Shown one piece after another: positions 45,271 through 49,729 of a DNA stretch of 49,729 nucleotides. This DNA comes from Tissierellia bacterium (GTDB lineage: Bacteria; Bacillota; Clostridia; Tissierellales; Tissierellaceae): contig JAQVYQ010000007.1 in the NCBI GenBank assembly GCA_028708575.1, positions 1 to 49,729 of the forward strand, in the 5' to 3' direction. The notes below the pieces were generated by a model. That model ran no database searches. It was given only the letters and a program-made list of their open reading frames with translations, and was not told where the DNA came from. The position numbers were made by a program, and so were the translations under genes. Position 1 is the first letter of the stretch; each line of letters starts with the position of its first letter.

Positions 45271-46499
45271 TGAGAAAGGTAGAATTATTAGCACCTGCTG
45301 GGGACTTAGAAAAGTTAAAAATGGCAATTATTTATGGAGCGGATGCAGTGTATTTAGGAGGAGAAGCCTTTGGTCTCAGAAAAAGATCCAAGAACTTCTC
45401 TGTTGATCAAATAAAAGAAGGTGTAGATTTTGCTCATGAAAGAGGAAAAAAAGTCTATTTAACCCTTAATATAGTCCCACATAATAAAGATTTAGTTGGA
45501 TTAGAAGAATATGTTACTGAATTATATAATATAGATGTAGATGCTGTAATAGTATCAGATCCAGGGATGTTTACTATTATTAAAAAAGTTGTACCAAAAA
45601 TGGAAATCCATATAAGCACTCAAGCAAGCATAACTAATTACGAAACAATTATGTTTTGGTACAATCTAGGTGCTAGAAGAATAGTATTAGCCCGAGAATT
45701 ATCTTTTGAAGAAATAAAAGAAATAACATCAAAGATTCCAGAAGATTTGGATATTGAAGCATTTATTCATGGGGCAATGTGTATGTCTTATTCAGGAAGA
45801 TGCCTATTAAGCAATTATATGACGGGAAGAGATGCAAATATGGGAGACTGTGCTCAACCTTGCAGATATAAATATGCTGTTGTAGAAGAGAAAAGACCAG
45901 GCGAGTATTTCCCAATAGAAGAAAATGATGAAGGCACTTTTATTTTTAATTCTAAAGATTTGTGTATGATAGAGTTTATTCCTGAACTTATTAATTCAGG
46001 GATTTATAGTTTTAAAGTTGAAGGTAGAGTCAAATCTTCATACTATGTAGCTACTGTTTTAAGATCATATAGGATGGCAATAGATGCATACTACAAAGAT
46101 ACAGAAAACTATATATATAATACAAAGCTCCTTGAGGAAATAAAAAAGGTTAGTCATAGAGACTTTACAACAGGGTTTTACTTTGGCAAACCAACAGATG
46201 AAGCCCAAATATATTCAACAAGTTCTTATATTAGAGGCTATGATTTTCTAGGCATGGTTCTTGATTATGATAAAGAAACCCAAATAGCTACCATAGAACA
46301 AAGAAATAGAATGTTTATAGGTGAAGAAATTGAAATATTTGGCCCAGGAGTAGATTACTTCACTCAAAAAATAGATAAGATGTGGGATGATAGTGGTAAT
46401 GAAATAGAAGTAGCCCCACATGCTCAGCAAATAATAAAAATGAAATTAGAAAATGAAGTAAGCAAGTATTATTTATTGAGAAAGGTTAGGGAGGAATAA
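45270..46499 (+). CDS. trhP: U32-family protein TrhP, tRNA 5-hydroxyuridine synthesis
   Basis: U32 'peptidase' family protein of 409 residues. TrhP proteins hydroxylate uridine 34 of certain tRNAs, giving the substrate for TrmR. It opens [27 protein letters not shown], has the signature [21 protein letters not shown], and CAQPCRYKY, whose cysteines are expected to bind an Fe-S cluster. The C-terminal beta domain is present (about 310-409). Bacillus has two consecutive copies, yrrN and yrrO; here one full-length protein fills the slot. Translationally coupled to trmR, followed two bases later by udk. Confidence 0.92.
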   Translation: MRKVELLAPAGDLEKLKMAIIYGADAVYLGGEAFGLRKRSKNFSVDQIKEGVDFAHERGKKVYLTLNIVPHNKDLVGLEEYVTELYNIDVDAVIVSDPGMFTIIKKVVPKMEIHISTQASITNYETIMFWYNLGARRIVLARELSFEEIKEITSKIPEDLDIEAFIHGAMCMSYSGRCLLSNYMTGRDANMGDCAQPCRYKYAVVEEKRPGEYFPIEENDEGTFIFNSKDLCMIEFIPELINSGIYSFKVEGRVKSSYYVATVLRSYRMAIDAYYKDTENYIYNTKLLEEIKKVSHRDFTTGFYFGKPTDEAQIYSTSSYIRGYDFLGMVLDYDKETQIATIEQRNRMFIGEEIEIFGPGVDYFTQKIDKMWDDSGNEIEVAPHAQQIIKMKLENEVSKYYLLRKVREE

Positions 46500-46501
46500 T
46501 A

Positions 46502-47122
46502 GTGAAAAAACCACTTTTAATCGGAATTGCAGGTGGAACAGGTTCAGGAAAAACAACAGTAACAAAGGAAATTATCAAATCCATAAGTTCAGATGATGTT
46601 GTAGTTATTGAGCAAGATTCCTATTACAAGGACCAAAGTACTCTTTCTTTTGAAGAACGGGTAAATACTAATTATGATCACCCAGATGCTTTTGATAATG
46701 AGTTAATGATTAAACAGCTTAAGGATTTATTAGATGGGAAAACAATTAATAAGCCAATATATGATTTTGAAAACCATAATAGAAAAGTTGAAACAGAAAC
46801 AGTTGAACCAAAAAATATAATAATTTTAGAGGGGATACTTATTTTATTTGATGAAAAAGTAAGAAATCTTTTAGATATTAAAATATATGTAGATACGGAT
46901 TCTGATGTAAGAATAATTCGTAGAATATTAAGAGATATAAAGGAAAGAGGTAGAACACTAGATTCAATTATAGTTCAATATATGGGAACTGTAAGACCTG
47001 CCCATTTACAGTTTATTGAACCAACAAAGAGGTATTCTGATATAATAATACCTGAAGGTGGGTACAATAAAGTTGCAGTAGATATTATTGTAGCTAAAAT
47101 AAATGAAATTATAAAAAAATAA
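46502..47122 (+). CDS. udk: Uridine kinase
   Basis: Phosphorylates uridine and cytidine to UMP and CMP in pyrimidine salvage. The 206-residue P-loop kinase has GGTGSGKTT at 11-19, EQDSYYKDQ in the substrate-binding loop, NYDHPDAFD, and the lid region [16 protein letters not shown]. Start GTG 46502 lies two bases after the trhP stop. The trmR-trhP-udk order is as in Bacillus; greA, which follows udk there, is absent here. Confidence 0.97.
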   Translation: MKKPLLIGIAGGTGSGKTTVTKEIIKSISSDDVVVIEQDSYYKDQSTLSFEERVNTNYDHPDAFDNELMIKQLKDLLDGKTINKPIYDFENHNRKVETETVEPKNIIILEGILILFDEKVRNLLDIKIYVDTDSDVRIIRRILRDIKERGRTLDSIIVQYMGTVRPAHLQFIEPTKRYSDIIIPEGGYNKVAVDIIVAKINEIIKK

Positions 47123-47135
47123 AATTGAATTAAAA

Positions 47136-47165
47136 GTATTATAAAACCTCCTAATGCAAATAATA
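47136..47165 (+). promoter_or_regulatory. Sigma F-like promoter of the pbpI-like gene
   Basis: GTATT (47136-47140) matches 4 of 5 bases of the sigma F -35 GYATA. After exactly 15 bases, GCAAATAATA (47156-47165) matches GGNNANANTW with one mismatch. Bacillus pbpI is sigma F-dependent. The start site would fall near 47172, just before the ribosome site and inside the hairpin described next. Confidence 0.5.
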
Positions 47166-47187
47166 AAGCAATAGGGGGTGTTTTTTT
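47146..47187 (+). terminator. Terminator of udk that also sequesters the pbpI ribosome site
   Basis: ACCTCCTAATGC (47146-47157) pairs with GCAATAGGGGGT (47168-47179), 12 positions with one mismatch and one G-T pair, followed by T7 (47181-47187). The 3' arm is the AGGGGG ribosome site of the next gene, and its TTG start is at the end of the T-run. Transcripts arriving from udk would terminate or have the site masked. Confidence 0.75.
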
Positions 47188-48823
47188 GTTAGAAAAAAAG
47201 AGACTTAAGTTTTTCGGATTTTGTTTATTTACTATATTCATAAGTCTAAGTATTAGATTGTACTATATTCAAGTAGTTCAATCATCAACATATAGTGAAT
47301 TAGCTCTAAAACAAAGAAGTAGTGAGATACAGTTGTATCCAAATCGTGGAATTGTATATGATAAAAATTTAATGCCATTAACAAATACTGAGACAACAAA
47401 AGTATTAATTATTTCAAAAGATATTATCATAAATGATAATGAAATATACAAATTAATATGTAATAAAACAAAATTATCAAGTAACCAATTAAAAGAAATT
47501 ATAGACACGGGAAACAATTTATTACAAGTACCAATAATAGAAAAATTTGATGTTGGAAAGTACAATAATAGGGTTTTTTTTACTGATAGGGTAAAGAGAT
47601 ATGGCGAAGAAAACATTTTGTCACATGTTATTGGATATGTAAACAAATCAGATAATAAAGGCGAAACGGGTATTGAAAAAGTCTATGATGAGTTCTTAAA
47701 GGATAATGAAGAAAAATATCTAGTTTTAGAATATGATAGCAGCAGATCAATAATCTTAAATGGCGTTGAATATGTAAATGAGTTAGATGATCCAAATAAT
47801 CCAACTGGTGTAAAGCTAACAATTGATTTAAAAATACAAAAAGCTGTAGAGAATATTATGGATATAAATAGAATAAATGGAGCAGTAGTAATCACTGAAG
47901 TAGATTCTGGGAAAATACTATCATTAGCATCGAGGCCGAATTTTAATCAAGATAAAATAGGAGAGTATTTTGATAATAATAAGATGGCTCTTTACAACAA
48001 GGCTATTCAAGTTGGATATCCACCAGGTTCCATATTTAAAATTGTTGTCTTAATTGCAGCTCTGGAATCTAATATAGATATAACTGAGGAAGTATTTTTG
48101 TGTTCAGGACATGAAGATGTTAATAATCTAAGGATTAAATGTACAGGCAAGCATGGATATATAAATTTAGAGGAAGCTTTTGCTCTATCATGTAATAGCA
48201 CTTTTATAAAAATAGGAAAAGAAATTGGCTCTAAAAAGATTATAGAAGTGGCAAAAAGATTAAATTTTGGAGAAAAAATAGGAATTGGACTATTAGAAGA
48301 AACTAAAGGGAATTTGCCTAATGGTGATGATTTGTTAGGACCTGCTATAGGCAATATTTCCATAGGTCAAGGTAAGATAGAAGCAACACCACTACAAATA
48401 TCAAATTTATTAATGATAATTGCTAATAATGGTATACAAAAACACCTTACAATAGTTGATGGAATAACAAATAGTGATGGATTAATTCTAAAGTATTACA
48501 ACAAAGAACAGAATAAAGAAGTAATATCGGCAAGTGTTTCTAAAATTGCCTATGAATATTTATTAAATGTTGTGGAAAATGGAACAGGTAAAAATATTGA
48601 CTTAGATTCTATTGGTGGTGCTGGTGGTAAAACTGGATCAGCAGAGGCTATTCTTTACAATAATAAAACGATACACGGATGGTTTTCGGGCTTTCATCCT
48701 AAAGCAAATCCTAAATATGTAATTACAGTTTTTGTTGAAGAAGGATATTCAGGATCCAAATCTGCAGCCCCAATATTTGAGCAAATTGTTAAAGAAATTA
48801 ATAGTATTTATCCTTTGTACTAG
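47186..48823 (+). CDS. pbpI: Class B penicillin-binding protein, PbpI-like
   Basis: D,D-transpeptidase of 545 residues with an N-terminal transmembrane helix (FFGFCLFTIFISLSIRLYYI), a dimerisation domain with NRGIVYDKNLMPLTN, and a transpeptidase domain with SIFK at 282-285 (nucleophile Ser282), SCN at 335-337 and KTG at 482-484. All catalytic motifs are intact. It has no PASTA domains, unlike SpoVD. The location after trmR-trhP-udk equals that of Bacillus pbpI (yrrR, PBP4b), a forespore gene, and a sigma F-like promoter is present. Start is TTG 47186; the membrane helix begins at residue 8, so a later start is unlikely. It may act on germ-cell wall or cortex; this is inferred. Confidence 0.9.
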   Translation: MLEKKRLKFFGFCLFTIFISLSIRLYYIQVVQSSTYSELALKQRSSEIQLYPNRGIVYDKNLMPLTNTETTKVLIISKDIIINDNEIYKLICNKTKLSSNQLKEIIDTGNNLLQVPIIEKFDVGKYNNRVFFTDRVKRYGEENILSHVIGYVNKSDNKGETGIEKVYDEFLKDNEEKYLVLEYDSSRSIILNGVEYVNELDDPNNPTGVKLTIDLKIQKAVENIMDINRINGAVVITEVDSGKILSLASRPNFNQDKIGEYFDNNKMALYNKAIQVGYPPGSIFKIVVLIAALESNIDITEEVFLCSGHEDVNNLRIKCTGKHGYINLEEAFALSCNSTFIKIGKEIGSKKIIEVAKRLNFGEKIGIGLLEETKGNLPNGDDLLGPAIGNISIGQGKIEATPLQISNLLMIIANNGIQKHLTIVDGITNSDGLILKYYNKEQNKEVISASVSKIAYEYLLNVVENGTGKNIDLDSIGGAGGKTGSAEAILYNNKTIHGWFSGFHPKANPKYVITVFVEEGYSGSKSAAPIFEQIVKEINSIYPLY

Positions 48824-48843
48824 CACTAAATAGACCTTCAATT

Positions 48844-48851
48844 CATATAAT
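48844..48851 (+). promoter_or_regulatory. Sigma E-like -10 element upstream of sigK
   Basis: CATATAAT agrees with 6 of 8 positions of the sigma E -10 CATACAHT. The -35 region, GCACTAA at spacer 14, is poor (4 of 7). Sigma E drives sigK in Bacillus, which is the main reason to suspect it. Confidence 0.35.
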
Positions 48852-48872
48852 TAATCATTGGGGGTGTATTTT

Positions 48873-49574
48873 ATGAAAAGATTAATCTTGAAACTATTTA
48901 ATTCAGTATTAAAGCCTTTCGTATTACTTTGCGGCTACATGATGAACTCAAACTCATTCCCAAAGCCATTAACAAAGGAAGAAGAAACATATTATTTACA
49001 GAAATATAATGATGGAGATGAAGAAGCAAAAAAAATACTAATAGAAAGAAACTTAAGATTAGTAGCACATATTGTTAAGAAGTATAATAATACTGGGAAG
49101 GATATGGAAGATCTATTATCTATTGGGACAATTGGTTTAATAAAAGCTATTACAACATTTAAGCCAGACAAAGGAACAAGACTAGCTACTTATGCTGCAA
49201 GATGCATTGATAATGAGATACTAATGACAATAAGATCAACAAAAAAAGAGAGAGCCGAGTTTTCATTAAACGAACCAATAGGAATTGATAAGGAAGGTAA
49301 CGAAATAAATTTATTAGATATTTTAGGAACTGATGCAGATGATGTAATTGATAAAGTCGATTTAAGGATTCAAACAAATAAATTATATAAAGCTATAAAT
49401 CAAGTTTTAAAAGATAGAGAAAAAGTAATTATACAATTAAGATATGGATTAGTAGATGGGGGATGCAATACTCAAAGGGAAATAGCAGCTATGCTAGGCA
49501 TTTCTAGATCTTATGTGTCCAGGATTGAAACTAGAGCCATTGAAAAACTAAGTAAAGAATTAAATAAGAATTAG
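48873..49574 (+). CDS. sigK: RNA polymerase sporulation sigma factor K (pro-form)
   Basis: Late mother-cell sigma factor of 233 residues. The hydrophobic N-terminus (LFNSVLKPFVLLCGY) followed by SNSFPKPLTKEEE aligns with the Bacillus pro-sequence, so cleavage is expected near Gly21/Tyr22 by an SpoIVFB-type protease. Region 2 has RNLRLVAHIVKKYNNTGKDMEDLLSIGTIGL; region 4 has TQREIAAMLGISRSYVSRIETRA. The gene is continuous, with no skin-type element. ATG 48873 follows TTGGGGGTG; the track's TTG 48858 lies in that ribosome site. The pro-sequence contrasts with Clostridioides difficile, whose sigma K lacks one. Confidence 0.96.
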   Translation: MKRLILKLFNSVLKPFVLLCGYMMNSNSFPKPLTKEEETYYLQKYNDGDEEAKKILIERNLRLVAHIVKKYNNTGKDMEDLLSIGTIGLIKAITTFKPDKGTRLATYAARCIDNEILMTIRSTKKERAEFSLNEPIGIDKEGNEINLLDILGTDADDVIDKVDLRIQTNKLYKAINQVLKDREKVIIQLRYGLVDGGCNTQREIAAMLGISRSYVSRIETRAIEKLSKELNKN

Positions 49575-49605
49575 AGATTCTTCTTATGAAGAATCTCTGA
49601 TTTTC
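49573..49605 (+). terminator. Terminator of sigK
   Basis: AGAGATTCTTC / GAAGAATCTCT with a TTAT loop is followed by GATTTTCT. It lies between convergent genes and may act in both directions. Confidence 0.85.
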
Positions 49606-49729
49606 TATCTAGCCCTGTTACCACTAGTTATATCATTTATTAAATCTTCAATATCATTTGTAAACTCGTTTAAATCATTTCCTACTGTATTTGCCATATC
49701 CTCTGATAATGATGTAACTCTTTCAATTA
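49605..49729 (-). CDS. C-terminal fragment of an unidentified minus-strand gene
   Basis: Not in the ORF track because it runs off the right edge. Reading the minus strand from 49729, an open frame of about 40 codons ends with TAG at 49607-49605. The visible end, ERVTSLSEDMANTVGNDLN and then a short acidic, amphipathic helix finishing NRAR, looks helical and possibly coiled-coil. It is too short to name. It is convergent with sigK, separated only by the hairpin. Confidence 0.55.
   Translation of the reverse strand, partial: IERVTSLSEDMANTVGNDLNEFTNDIEDLINDITSGNRAR

Noticed and set aside
48873-49574. Possible skin-type interruption of sigK
   Set aside because: The reading frame is continuous through regions 2 to 4 with no recombinase or split.
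1-49729. CRISPR arrays, insertion sequences, prophage or defence islands
   Set aside because: No repeated spaced units, transposase, integrase or phage-like genes were seen; gene content is conserved chromosomal backbone.

Overview
The window looks like part of a chromosome from a low-GC, endospore-forming Firmicute of the class Clostridia or Tissierellia. Codons are strongly AT-rich. The window carries genes for the sporulation sigma factors E, G and K. An ornithine/alanine racemase-family gene and an SDR-type threonine dehydrogenase would suit an amino-acid fermenter. The taxon is inferred, not proven. Nearly every gene is on the plus strand; only one complete gene (33476-34579) and a 3' fragment at the right edge are on the minus strand. 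I see no tRNA, rRNA, CRISPR, insertion sequence or prophage, and no gene-free stretch longer than about 245 bases.

Layout. 1-4.4 kb: the end of deoC, a YhcN/YlaJ-type spore lipoprotein, an M16 peptidase-like pair (ymfF-ymfH type) and lgt. 4.5-19.8 kb: the division and cell wall (dcw) cluster mraZ-rsmH-ftsL-spoVD/ftsI-murE-mraY-murD-ftsW/spoVE-murG-murA-ftsQ-ylxW-ylxX-sbp-ftsZ. It lacks murF, murC, murB, ftsA and a second class B PBP. 20-23.4 kb: spoIIGA-sigE-sigG-ymxH(ylmC)-nrdR. 23.5-33.4 kb: an Orr-type racemase, rarA, a T-box-controlled asnS-leuS operon, degV, argH and tdh. 33.4-35.3 kb: two unrecognised divergent genes that share a promoter region with sporulation-type elements. 35.3-37.5 kb: iscR-nifS-nifU. 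37.7-47.1 kb: alaS-ireB-(aldo/keto reductase)-ruvX-yrzB-fur-rnj-trmR-trhP-udk. 47.2-49.6 kb: a pbpI-like class B PBP and an uninterrupted pro-sigK.

How the genes work together. The dcw cluster makes lipid-linked peptidoglycan precursor and the septal machine. It runs directly into the gene pair that makes and activates sigma E, and then into sigma G, so division genes and the first compartment-specific regulators are neighbours. Promoter-like sequences fit a sporulation cascade: a possible Spo0A-type promoter before spoIIGA, sigma F-like promoters before sigG and before the pbpI-like gene, a strong sigma E-like promoter for the minus-strand gene at 34.6 kb, and a sigma E-like -10 before sigK. 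These are read by eye against remembered consensus sequences.

The strongest candidates for new biology are two. One is the divergent 33476-34579 / 34668-35279 pair, probably mother-cell sporulation genes of unknown function. The other is the udk-pbpI junction, where a terminator hairpin uses the ribosome binding site of pbpI as its 3' arm and a sigma F-like promoter starts inside the hairpin.
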